Shown in pieces: positions 30,671 through 38,746 of a DNA stretch of 64,000 bases; the first letter of the stretch is position 1, and every line of letters begins with the position of its first letter. The translations under genes were made by a program, and so were the position numbers. The notes beneath the pieces are model-generated. The model saw only the letters and a program-made list of their open reading frames with translations, was not told where the DNA came from and did no database searches. Where the stretch lies: assembly GCF_030269485.1 (NCBI RefSeq), contig NZ_BSTL01000021.1, positions 62,001-126,000 on the forward strand, in the 5' to 3' direction. This stretch comes from Actinoplanes sp. NBRC 103695 (GTDB lineage Bacteria; Actinomycetota; Actinomycetes; Mycobacteriales; Micromonosporaceae).

Positions 30671-32733
30671 TCGTCGGCACACCCCGCCCCCGGCTGGAGG
30701 GCCGCCTCAAGGTCACCGGCGCCGCGCCGTACGCCGCCGACGTGCCGGTACCGGGCCTGGCGCACGGCTGGATGGTCACGGCCACGGTGTCGCGTGGCCG
30801 GATCCGCGAGCTCGACGCGGCCGCCGCGCTCGCCCTGCCGGGCGTGCTGGCGGTCCTGGACCACACCAACTCCCGCCGGCTCAACCCGGACGCCGCCAAC
30901 TACTTCGGCCCGGACGGCAGCCTCCCGCTGCTCCAGGACGACGTCGTGCCGCACGCCGGGCGGCCGGTCGCGCTCGTGGTGGCGGAGACTCCCGAGCAGG
31001 CGCGCGCCGGCGCCGCGGCGCTGCGGATCGGGTACGAGACCGAGCCGCACGACCTCGGCTTCGCCCTGGACCATCCGGCTGCCCGCCCGGCGTCCACGCT
31101 CTTCGGACCGGAGGCCGACACCGGTGACCTGGCGGCCGAGCTAGCGGCGTCCGCCGTGGTCGTGGACGAGGTCTACCGCACGCCGGAGGAGACCCACAGC
31201 GCCATCGAGCCGCACGCCGCGACCGCCTGGTGGGCCGACGGCCACCTGCACGCGGTGGACACCGACCAGGGCCCGTACGGCATCTCCCGGGTGATGGCCA
31301 CGCTGTTCGAGATCGACCGGGACCGGGTGCACATCCGCGCCGAGCACGTCGGTGGCGGCTTCGGCGGCAAGACCATCTGCGGCGCCCAGCTCATCCTCGC
31401 GGCGATGGCCGCCGAACACGTCGGCCGGCCGGTCCGGGTGGCGCTCACCCGCCGGCAGGTCTTCCTGGCCACCGGTTCGCGGCCGCCGACCGAGCAGCGG
31501 GTGCGCATCGGCGCCGACGCCTCCGGCCGGCTGCGCGCCATCCACCACCACGCGGCCTTCGCCCTCTCGCCGCTCGCCGAGTACATCGAGTGGTGCACCG
31601 AGCAGGCCCGCACCCTGTACGCCGCCCCGGCCATCCGCACCCAGCTCACCGCGGTCCCGCTGGACATGCTGCCGCCGTGCACGATGCGCGGCCCCGGCGC
31701 GACACCAGGCTCGTTCGCCTTCGAGTCCGCCGTGGACGAGGTGGCCGAACGGCTCGGCATCGACCCGCTGGACCTGCGGCTGCGCAACCAGCCGTCGGTC
31801 AGCCCGGTGTCCGGCCGCCCGTTCAGCACCCGGCGCCTGGTCACCTGTCTCACCGAGGGGGCCCGCCGGTTCGGCTGGGGGCAGCGCGATCCCCGCCCGG
31901 GGGTCCGCCGCGAGGGCGACCTGCTCGTCGGCACGGGCGTGGCCTGCGCCGCGTTCATCGCCGGCACGTTCCCGTCGTCGGCGTCGATCACCGCGGAGGC
32001 CGACGGGACGTTCACGGTGCGCAGCGGCGCCACCGACATCGGCACCGGCGCGCGTACCGCCCTGACCGCGGTCGCCGCCGACGCGCTCGGGGTGACCACC
32101 GAGGCGATCCGGCTGCGGATCGGCGACAGCGACCTCGGCATGGCCGCCGACGCGGGCGGTTCCCGGGGCACCACCTCGCACGTCTTCGCCATCACCGAGA
32201 CGGCCAAGGCGCTGCGCGAGAAGCTGCCCGGCGCGGACCTGCCGGTGACCGCGACGGTCGACACCACTCCGCTGATCAACTGGCAGCCGGACCAGGAGCG
32301 GAACACGTACAGCGCGATCTTCGCCGAGGTGACCGCCGACCCGGCGACCGGCGAGGTGCGGGTCCGCCGGTTGCTGGGCATGTTCGCGGTGGGCCGGGTG
32401 ATCAATCCACTGCTGGCCCGCGGTCAGCTGACCGGCGCGATGATCGGCGGCCTGTCGATGGCCCTGCACGAGGAGGGCGTCCACGACCCGGTCTCCGGCC
32501 GGCTGGTCACCGCCGATCTGGCCGGCTATCACATCGCCGCGCACGCCGACGTGCCCGCGATCGAGGCGGACTTCGTGGCCGACTACGAGCCGCAGGACAC
32601 CTCCGGGGTCAACGGCCTGGGCGAGATCGGGTCGTGCGGCACCGCCGCGGCCATCGCCAACGCGGTCTGGCACGCCACCGGCACCCGCCAGCGCACGTTG
32701 CCGATCAGCCTGAGCCGCGTCCTCAGTCCTTAG
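30667..32733 (+). CDS. Molybdenum aldehyde oxidoreductase, molybdopterin subunit (PaoC type)
   Basis: A 688-residue catalytic subunit that oxidises aldehydes to carboxylic acids at a molybdenum centre with cytosine-dinucleotide cofactor (cofactor type inferred from PaoC). Cofactor-binding motifs are GGGFGGKTICGAQ and TMRGPGATPGSFAFE; the catalytic Glu is in GVNGLGEIGSCGTAAAIANA near the C-terminus. Length is a little below PaoC (about 730), mainly at the N-terminus. ATG overlap couples it to the FAD subunit. Its final 11 bp overlap the convergent TetR gene. The AraC regulator opposite the operon probably sets expression. Confidence 0.92.
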   Translation: MIVGTPRPRLEGRLKVTGAAPYAADVPVPGLAHGWMVTATVSRGRIRELDAAAALALPGVLAVLDHTNSRRLNPDAANYFGPDGSLPLLQDDVVPHAGRPVALVVAETPEQARAGAAALRIGYETEPHDLGFALDHPAARPASTLFGPEADTGDLAAELAASAVVVDEVYRTPEETHSAIEPHAATAWWADGHLHAVDTDQGPYGISRVMATLFEIDRDRVHIRAEHVGGGFGGKTICGAQLILAAMAAEHVGRPVRVALTRRQVFLATGSRPPTEQRVRIGADASGRLRAIHHHAAFALSPLAEYIEWCTEQARTLYAAPAIRTQLTAVPLDMLPPCTMRGPGATPGSFAFESAVDEVAERLGIDPLDLRLRNQPSVSPVSGRPFSTRRLVTCLTEGARRFGWGQRDPRPGVRREGDLLVGTGVACAAFIAGTFPSSASITAEADGTFTVRSGATDIGTGARTALTAVAADALGVTTEAIRLRIGDSDLGMAADAGGSRGTTSHVFAITETAKALREKLPGADLPVTATVDTTPLINWQPDQERNTYSAIFAEVTADPATGEVRVRRLLGMFAVGRVINPLLARGQLTGAMIGGLSMALHEEGVHDPVSGRLVTADLAGYHIAAHADVPAIEADFVADYEPQDTSGVNGLGEIGSCGTAAAIANAVWHATGTRQRTLPISLSRVLSP

Positions 32734-33316
32734 GACGCGCGCCGGTCAGCCGGCGCGCGGCCTCGACCACGAACTCCCGGCGGCGACGGCGCTCGGCCTC
32801 GTCGTCGCCGGCCGCGCCGGTGATCATCTCGGCGAGCTGCGGGACGGTCTGCCACCAGGCGGCCAGGGCGATCAGGGCGAACAGCAGGTGGGCCGGGTCC
32901 AGGCCGCCGTCGAGCAGGCCGTCGCGTTGCGCCTTGGCGAAGCGCTCCACCTTCTGCCGGTAGTGGGCGGCGCGCTCGGCGGCGCGGGCCGGCGGTCCCT
33001 GGCCGAGGCCCTCCCACTGCAGCAGCCGGGCCAGCGCGGGGTGGGCGGCGTGGTAGTCGTAGGTCGCCCCGGCGAAGTCGCCGAGGTCGCCGGGCTGGTC
33101 GAAGCCGACCGCGGACGCGAGCCGGTCGAGCTCGTCGGCCAGCACTATCTCCCAGAGCGCGTTCTTGTCCCCGTAGTAGCTGTAGAGCCGTTCCTTGTTG
33201 ATGCCGGCGCGGACGGCGATCCGGGTCATCGTGGTGCCGTCCAGGCCGCGCTCGGCGAACTCCGCGGTGGCGGCCTCCTTGAGCCGGCGCCGTGTCCCCT
33301 CGGTGTCCCATGCCAC
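32723..33316 (-). CDS. TetR-family regulator
   Basis: A 197-residue repressor. The helix-turn-helix reads AATAEFAERGLDGTTMTRIA followed by VRAGINKERLYSYYGDKNAL; TetR C-terminal helices contain two Trp pairs (LLQWEGLGQG; AWWQTVPQLAEM). It is divergent from the SDR gene at 33400, with two near-perfect palindromes in the 83-bp gap, so it should repress that gene and itself. Its tail overlaps the molybdopterin-subunit gene by 11 bp in the convergent direction. Confidence 0.88.
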   Translation of the reverse strand: MAWDTEGTRRRLKEAATAEFAERGLDGTTMTRIAVRAGINKERLYSYYGDKNALWEIVLADELDRLASAVGFDQPGDLGDFAGATYDYHAAHPALARLLQWEGLGQGPPARAAERAAHYRQKVERFAKAQRDGLLDGGLDPAHLLFALIALAAWWQTVPQLAEMITGAAGDDEAERRRRREFVVEAARRLTGARPKD

Positions 33317-33332
33317 AGCTCATCCTACAACC

Positions 33333-33380
33333 CCAACGGTGCCGTTGGAGTAGCATCAGAACTCCAACGGCATCGTTGGA
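33333..33380. promoter_or_regulatory. Two TetR-type palindromes in the tetR/SDR gap
   Basis: CCAACGGTGCCGTTGG (33333-33348) and TCCAACGGCATCGTTGGA (33363-33380) share the half-site CCAACGG and are 31 bp apart centre to centre, about three helical turns. Each is symmetric apart from the central bases. They match one site per divergent promoter. Confidence 0.65.
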
Positions 33381-33399
33381 ATTACCCAGGGGAGTTCTC

Positions 33400-34122
33400 A
33401 TGAGCGAGCCCACCGCGGTGGTGACCGGAGCGAACAGCGGCATCGGCAAGGAGGTGGCCCGGCAACTGCTCGCCGCCGGTTTCACCGTGCACGTCGGCGC
33501 CCGGGACGCGGCCCGCGGCCGGGCGGCGGCCGACGAGCTCGGCGCGGGCGCCCGGCTGCTCCTGCTCGACGTCACCGACGAGAAGTCGATCGCCGCGGCC
33601 GCCGAGCAGGTCGCCGACCTGGACGTGCTGGTCAACAACGCGGGCATCAGCGACGCCGGGCAGCCGCCCGTCACCGCCGACGTGGAGACCTTCCGCCGGG
33701 TGTACGAGACCAACGTCTTCGCCGTCCTCGCCGTCACCAACGCGTTCCTGCCCGCGCTGCGCCGCTCGGCCCGCCCGCGCATCGTCAACGTCTCCAGCGG
33801 CACCGGCTCGCTCGCCTGGAGCACCGGGCCCAACCCGCAGTTCGACTTCCGGATGTCCGCGGGCGGCGCGGCGGCGTACCGCTCGTCGAAGACGGCACTC
33901 AACGCCCTGACCGTCTACTACGCGCAGGCCCTGGCGGCGGACGGCGTCAAGGTCAACGCGCTCGCCCCGGGGCTGCGCGCCACCAACCTCAACCCGCGTG
34001 CCGCCCAGGCCGGCGGCGACCCGGCCGAGGCGGCTGCCGAGGCCGTACGGCTGGCCCTGCTCCCCGACGACGGCCCGACCGCCGGCTTCTTCTCCTGGGA
34101 CGGCACGCCCGCACCCTGGTGA
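33400..34122 (+). CDS. Short-chain dehydrogenase/reductase
   Basis: A 240-residue NAD(P)-dependent oxidoreductase with the classical SDR motifs: VVTGANSGIGKEVARQL (cofactor Gly-rich loop), NNAG in LVNNAGISDAG, the catalytic Ser in IVNVSSGTGS, and YRSSK, the Tyr-x-x-x-Lys pair. ATG 33400 follows GGGGAG. The gene is divergent from a TetR regulator with paired operators, the usual layout for a detoxifying reductase induced by its carbonyl substrate. Substrate unknown. It ends 1 bp before the convergent aminotransferase stop. Confidence 0.9.
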   Translation: MSEPTAVVTGANSGIGKEVARQLLAAGFTVHVGARDAARGRAAADELGAGARLLLLDVTDEKSIAAAAEQVADLDVLVNNAGISDAGQPPVTADVETFRRVYETNVFAVLAVTNAFLPALRRSARPRIVNVSSGTGSLAWSTGPNPQFDFRMSAGGAAAYRSSKTALNALTVYYAQALAADGVKVNALAPGLRATNLNPRAAQAGGDPAEAAAEAVRLALLPDDGPTAGFFSWDGTPAPW

Positions 34123-34123
34123 C

Positions 34124-35158
34124 TCAGCCGCGCAGCGCCGCCACGGCCAGGTCCACGTCGGCCTCGGTGCTGTAGACGTGGAAGGACGCCCGCACCCGAC
34201 CGGCCCGGACCGCGGCGCGGATCCCGGCGGCGGCCAGCTTCTCCTCCGCGCCCGGCGCGTCCACCGTCACGATCGCGCTGTCACCCGGCGGCCGGCCCAG
34301 CGCCCCCAGGAACCGGTTGGCCAGGGCGACGTTGTGGTCGCGGATCGCCTCGACGCCGATCTCCTCCAGCAGGGCGATCGCGGGCGCGGCGCCGACCCAG
34401 CTGAACCACGCCGGTGACACGTCGAAGCGGCGCGCGTCGTCGGCCAGCCGCATCTCCGGGCCGTAGTACGCGCTGTGCACGTCGGCCCCGGCGTACCAAC
34501 CGGCGGCGATCGGCCGGATCCGCTCGCGTACCGAAGGATTGAAGTAGGTGAAGGCCGTCCCCCGCGGGCCCATCAGCCATTTGTAACCGGCGACCATCAC
34601 CACGTCGGCGAGCGACGCGTCGAACGGCAGCCAGCCGCAGGCCTGCGACGCGTCGACGACGATCATCGCCCCGGCTGCCCGCGCCGCCGCCACGATGGCC
34701 GGGTAGTCGGCGACCTCGCCGGTGGCCGACTGCACCAGCGAGAACGCGACGACGTCGCACCCGGCGGCCACCGACTCGAGCAGCCGGTCGACCGGCACCG
34801 TGCGCACGTCGAGCCGGTCCCGGTGCACCATCCAGGGGAACAGGTTCGAGGTGAACTCGATCTCCGGCGCCACCACCCGGGCGCCGTCCGGGACCGACGC
34901 GGCGACCGGGGCGAGCATCTGCGAGAGCTGCGAGCCGACGGCGACGTCGCCGCTCGGCACCCCGACCAGGCGGGCGAATCCGGCCCGGGCGGCTTCGGTC
35001 GACTCGCCCCACCCTTCCCAACTGGTGACGCCGCCCCGCCAGTCGGCGAGGGCCGCCTGCATCGCGTCCCAGCCGGGTTGCGGTGGGAGACCGTAACTCG
35101 CCGTGTTCAGCCAGCCGGGCACGGGACTCCAGAGGTGCTGCGCTTCATCGATCTTCAC
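34124..35158 (-). CDS. Class V aminotransferase/cysteine desulfurase-like PLP enzyme
   Basis: A 344-residue pyridoxal-phosphate enzyme. VVDASQACGWLPFD contains the Asp that pairs with the PLP nitrogen and the Gln next to it, and MVAGYKWLMGPRGTAF the Schiff-base Lys, as in the class V/NifS-like fold. LNTASYGLPP at the N-terminus and WFSWVGAAPAIALLEEIG fit members annotated as kynureninase- or isopenicillin-epimerase-like. The catalytic Cys loop of true desulfurases is not evident, so sulfur mobilisation is unlikely. GTG 35158 is a tentative start with a weak ribosome site. It is divergent from the MEDS/STAS gene by 39 bp. Confidence 0.78.
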   Translation of the reverse strand: MKIDEAQHLWSPVPGWLNTASYGLPPQPGWDAMQAALADWRGGVTSWEGWGESTEAARAGFARLVGVPSGDVAVGSQLSQMLAPVAASVPDGARVVAPEIEFTSNLFPWMVHRDRLDVRTVPVDRLLESVAAGCDVVAFSLVQSATGEVADYPAIVAAARAAGAMIVVDASQACGWLPFDASLADVVMVAGYKWLMGPRGTAFTYFNPSVRERIRPIAAGWYAGADVHSAYYGPEMRLADDARRFDVSPAWFSWVGAAPAIALLEEIGVEAIRDHNVALANRFLGALGRPPGDSAIVTVDAPGAEEKLAAAGIRAAVRAGRVRASFHVYSTEADVDLAVAALRG

Positions 35159-35197
35159 CAGGTCGAGTCTGCACCCTGACTCGGTTAAGCTCGGCTC

Positions 35198-35953
35198 GTG
35201 ACGCACGAACACGTGTGCTTCTCCTACGACGACGACTCCGACCTGTACGCACGCGCGCAGTCCTTCCTGGCCGACGGCGCCGCAGCCGGCTGTCAGCTGT
35301 GGTGGATCGGTGACTTGCCGCCGCCGGCGGGCTACGTGACCACCGCCGTCTCGATCAGTGCCGCCTACCCGGGCAACGCGGTGATCGATCCCGAGGCGCA
35401 GCTCCGGCAGTACGCGAAGGTCACGAGCGCGGCGGTCGCCGCGGGATTCACCGGCCTGCGGGTGGTCGCTCAGGCGACACCCCTGGTGCGTACGCGTGAG
35501 CAACTGGACGCCTTCGCCCGGTACGAACTCCTGATCGACCGCTACATGGCGACGCACCCGTTCTCGGCGATCTGCGCCTACGACCGCCGCGAGCTGGACT
35601 CCTCGGCCATCGACGAGCTGGCCTGCCTGCACCCCGACACCAACGCGCCGGTGCCGTTCCACCTGCACGGCTGCCCGCCCGACGGCGGCGCCGCGGCGCT
35701 CACCGGCGAGCTGGACATGACCACCGACGAGCTGTTCGAGGTCACCCTGGGACGGCTCAGCTTCCCCGGCGATGACGAGGTGGTGCTGGACGCCACCGGC
35801 CTGCGCTTCGCCGACCATCGCGCGCTGTGGCGGATGAACCGGTGGGCCGCCGAGCACGACCGGCACCTGGTGCTGCGCGGAGCGGGCCGCGCGACCGCCC
35901 GGGTCGTGGACCTGATGGACCTGCCGCGCCTGCATGTGGAGGCAATTGCATGA
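35198..35953 (+). CDS. MEDS sensory domain-STAS domain signalling protein
   Basis: A 251-residue cytosolic protein. The first 170 residues form a MEDS (DcmR-type sensory) domain: EHVCFSYDDDSDLYARAQSF, an acidic loop, and FSAICAYDRRELDSSAIDEL. The rest is a STAS domain of the anti-sigma-factor antagonist type (AALTGELDMTTDELFEVTLG; VVLDATGLRFADHRALWRMN). STAS antagonists are switched by phosphorylation of a Ser; the usual DSSG motif is replaced by ATGLRF, so phospho-switching is doubtful. Its stop overlaps the start of a MEDS/ATPase gene (ATGA), so the two probably form a partner-switching pair. Confidence 0.8.
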   Translation: MTHEHVCFSYDDDSDLYARAQSFLADGAAAGCQLWWIGDLPPPAGYVTTAVSISAAYPGNAVIDPEAQLRQYAKVTSAAVAAGFTGLRVVAQATPLVRTREQLDAFARYELLIDRYMATHPFSAICAYDRRELDSSAIDELACLHPDTNAPVPFHLHGCPPDGGAAALTGELDMTTDELFEVTLGRLSFPGDDEVVLDATGLRFADHRALWRMNRWAAEHDRHLVLRGAGRATARVVDLMDLPRLHVEAIA

Positions 35954-36904
35954 GGACCGGCGCAGCCCGGGATCACCGGGGCTATTTCCACGAGGCCCTC
36001 TACTACTCGTCCGACGAGGAACTGCTCGCCGTGCTCGTCCCGTTCCTGACCGGGGGCGCGGCGGCCGGGGAGCCCACCCTGGTCGCGCTCGGCGAACGCA
36101 ACGCCGAGCTGGTGCGTTCGGCGCTGCCCGCCGGGCACGGCGGTGGAGTTCGCGACCGGCGGCGACATGTACGCCCGGCCGGCCGCCGCGATCCGCTCCT
36201 ACCGGCAGTTGCTCGCCGATCACGTGGCGGCCGGCGCCGGCCAGATCCGGATCATCGGCGAGCTGCCCGCGTCCGCGTTCGGCCCCACCTGGGACAGCTG
36301 GATGCGCTACGAGTCGGCGATCAACCACGCGTACGACGACTTCCCGCTGTGGAGCATGTGCGCGTACGACCGGCGGACGACGCCCGCGGCGATGCTGGCC
36401 GACGTGGACCGGACCCACCCGCGTCAGGCCCGCCCCGACGGCACGCACCCGGCGATCGAGGCGTACGCCGACCCGGAGTCGTACCTGGCCGGGATGCGCC
36501 CGGCCCCGCCTGACCCGCTGCAGCTCACACCGCCCGTCGCGGACCTGGCCGACCCGTTGCCGGGGCGGGCCCGCGATGCCGTCCGGGCCGCCGGCCACGA
36601 GGGGATCAGCCGCGACGAGATCGAGGACCTGGTCGTCGCGGTCAGCGAGGTGGTCACCAACGCGATGCTGTACGGCCGGGCGCCGATCCGGATGCGCGTC
36701 TGGTCGGGCCCGGACCGCGTCGTGGCCGAGGTCACCGACACCGGTCCGGGGCCCAAGGACCCGTTCGCGGGACTGTTGCCGATCGGCCCCGAGGGCCCGG
36801 GCGGGCGCGGGCTGTGGATCGTCAACCAGTCGTGCAACCACGTGACGATGGCCCGCGACCCGGACGGTTTCACCCTGCGCCTGACCGCCGGCGTCCCGCA
36901 CTGA
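35950..36904 (+). pseudogene. MEDS-HATPase anti-sigma factor-like gene with a +1 frameshift near 36133
   Basis: From ATG 35950 the frame encodes a MEDS start (GYFHEALYYSSDEELLAVLV, then AELVRSALPAG) but leaves the family pattern at about 36133. The remainder of MEDS (VEFATGGDMYARPAAAIRSY) and a C-terminal HATPase of the RsbW type (LVVAVSEVVTNAMLYGRAPI; DTGPGPKDPF) lie in the next frame to 36904. Removing one G from GGG at 36133-36135 gives a continuous 317-residue protein. It would be an anti-sigma-factor kinase partner of the STAS protein encoded just upstream. Sequencing error, true mutation or recoding cannot be separated here. Confidence 0.75.
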
Positions 36905-37005
36905 GGCGAGCGGCCCGCAACTGCGGGTACTGCTGCTCCGGGACGTTGGTGGCCGGCCGGGCCGGGAACCGGCCCGGCTCTCCGGGACACCCCGAGGAGA
37001 GATTG

Positions 37006-37932
37006 TCAGAGGCTGGCGTGCTGGGGCAGCAGCTCGGCGATGCCGATGCGGTGGTAGAACTCGGCGCGGATCCGGTCGCTGACCGCCGAGACCACCTCGC
37101 TGCCGTCGCGGGTCGGGTCGATGTGCGTGCGGAAAGGTCGTTGTCCCGCGGGCAGCCCGACGACCCGGACGATCTCCTCGGCGACCTCGTCCACGCCCCG
37201 GCCCTCCGGGAAGATGCCGGCGAGGCTTGCGGCCATGCCGTCCCGCAGCTTGCCGTAGAGCTCGTCGTACTCGGCGGAACGCGGCTCGTCGGCCGGTGAA
37301 CCGGCGTGGGCGAAGTGGTTGGTGCCGCTGGGGTAGGCGCCGGGCACCACGATGGTGGTGTCGATGCCGAACCTGATCACCTCGGCGGCGTAGCTCTCGG
37401 CCATCGCGTCCATGCCGGCCTTCGCCGCGAAGTACGGCGCGAGGAACGGCGGGTGGCCGCCACGGGTGCTCGAGCTGCCCACCCAGACGAGCAGGCCGGA
37501 CCGCTGGCGGCGCAGGACCGGCAGGGCGGCCCGGTTGACCCGCTGGGTGCTGAGCACGTTGATGTCGTACAGCTCGGCGAGTTGCTCCGGCGCGAACGCC
37601 TCGGCGGGACCGAGCATCATGTGACCGGCGTTGTGCACGACCACGTCGAGGCGGTCCTGCTCGGCGACGATGCGCTCGATCGCGGCGTCGACCGAGGCCT
37701 GATTCTGCACGTCCATCTCGATGCCACGCACGTCGATGCCCTCGGCCGCCGACTTCTCGCGCAGGTCGGCGACGCGCGGGGCGTTGCGGCCGGCGGTGGC
37801 GCGCATCCCGGCGTACACGGTGTGCCCGGCCCGGGCGAGCGCGACGGCGGCGAGGTTGCCGAAGCCGCTGGACGCGCCGGTGACCACGATCGTCGACGGC
37901 TTCAGAGTCGATGGCTCCAGAGTCGCCGGCAT
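37006..37932 (-). CDS. Short-chain dehydrogenase/reductase, long (308-residue) form
   Basis: An NAD(P)-dependent oxidoreductase. IVVTGASSGFGNLAAVALAR is the cofactor-binding loop, VVHNAGHMMLGP the NNAG-equivalent, VWVGSSSTRGG holds the catalytic Ser, and YFAAK the Tyr/Lys pair. The C-terminal 60 residues extend beyond the core, as in SDRs acting on bulkier substrates. ATG 37930-37932 shares one base with the stop of the upstream SDR gene (TGATG), so translation is coupled. Both are divergent from a LysR regulator. The N-terminus has a short duplicated TLEPSTLKPST motif from a 15-bp repeat. Confidence 0.88.
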   Translation of the reverse strand: MPATLEPSTLKPSTIVVTGASSGFGNLAAVALARAGHTVYAGMRATAGRNAPRVADLREKSAAEGIDVRGIEMDVQNQASVDAAIERIVAEQDRLDVVVHNAGHMMLGPAEAFAPEQLAELYDINVLSTQRVNRAALPVLRRQRSGLLVWVGSSSTRGGHPPFLAPYFAAKAGMDAMAESYAAEVIRFGIDTTIVVPGAYPSGTNHFAHAGSPADEPRSAEYDELYGKLRDGMAASLAGIFPEGRGVDEVAEEIVRVVGLPAGQRPFRTHIDPTRDGSEVVSAVSDRIRAEFYHRIGIAELLPQHASL

Positions 37933-38657
37933 CAGACCAGCCCTCCGTTGGCGCGCAGAACCTGCCCGTTGACCCAGTGCCCGTCCTTGCTCGCGAGGAA
38001 CGCGACCACGCCGGCGATGTCGTCCGGCTGGCCGAGGCGCTCCAGCGGGACGGCCTGGGCGAGGGTGTTCACCTGCTCCTCGCTCTTGCCGTCCAGGAAC
38101 AGGTCGGTGGCGGTCGGGCCGGGCGCCACCGCGTTGACGGTCACGTCGCGGCCGCGCAGCTCGCGGGCCAGGATCAGGCTCAGGCCCTCGACGGCGCTCT
38201 TGCTGGCCACGTACGCCCCGTAGGTGGGAATCCGGGTGCCGACCACCGACGTGGAGAAGTTGATGATCGCGCCGCCGGGGCGCAGCCGCCGCGCGGCGAG
38301 CTGGTCCACGACGAAGGTGCCGCGGATGTTCGTCCGGTAGATCCGGTCGAGCACGTCGAGGTCGAGGTCCGCGATCGGGGACAGCGACATGACGCCTGCC
38401 GCGTTCACCAGCACGTCCACCCCGCCGAACTCGGACTCGGCCCGGTCGAACACGGCCGCCATGGCCTGCTCGTCGCCGACGTCGCCGGCCACCGCGATCC
38501 CGGTGCCGCCGGCTTCCCGTACCTCGGCGACGGCCTTGTCGGCCTCGTCGGAGCGGGACGCGTAGTTGATCACCACCGCGAACCCGTCCCGGGCGAGACG
38601 CACCGCGGACGCCCGGCCGATGCCCCGCGAACCTCCGGTTACCACTGCGACCTTCAT
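37932..38657 (-). CDS. Short-chain dehydrogenase/reductase, FabG-like
   Basis: A 241-residue reductase. VVTGGSRGIGRASAVRLARD binds NAD(P)H, LVNAAGVMSLSP is the NNAG variant, INFSTSVVG carries the catalytic Ser and YVASK the Tyr-x-x-x-Lys. The C-terminal block DDIAGVVAFLASKDGHWVNG is the FabG-type tetramer end. It is first in an operon with the second SDR and divergent from a LysR-type gene, which likely controls both. ATG 38657 is preceded by GGGAGACAG. The true substrate may be a ketone or quinone rather than a fatty-acid intermediate. Confidence 0.9.
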   Translation of the reverse strand: MKVAVVTGGSRGIGRASAVRLARDGFAVVINYASRSDEADKAVAEVREAGGTGIAVAGDVGDEQAMAAVFDRAESEFGGVDVLVNAAGVMSLSPIADLDLDVLDRIYRTNIRGTFVVDQLAARRLRPGGAIINFSTSVVGTRIPTYGAYVASKSAVEGLSLILARELRGRDVTVNAVAPGPTATDLFLDGKSEEQVNTLAQAVPLERLGQPDDIAGVVAFLASKDGHWVNGQVLRANGGLV

Positions 38658-38720
38658 GACTGTCTCCCTCTGCTGATTGGCTTCGTCCCCCACGATGCCC
38701 GGGATTGCCCGCGCGCGCCA

Positions 38721-38746
38721 TGCATAAGTAGCATTCCAACTATGCA
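38721..38746. promoter_or_regulatory. LysR-type inverted repeat overlapping the lysR start codon
   Basis: TGCATA (38721-38726) and TATGCA (38741-38746) form a perfect inverted repeat with 14 bases between, in the 84-bp divergent gap. The right half contains the ATG of the LysR gene, so binding would also block its own expression. Consistent with T-N11-A type LysR boxes. Confidence 0.5.

Noticed and set aside
36143..36904. Independent short ATPase gene starting at GTG 36143
   Set aside because: It would begin in the middle of the MEDS domain whose first half is encoded just upstream in another frame; a frameshifted longer gene explains the data better.
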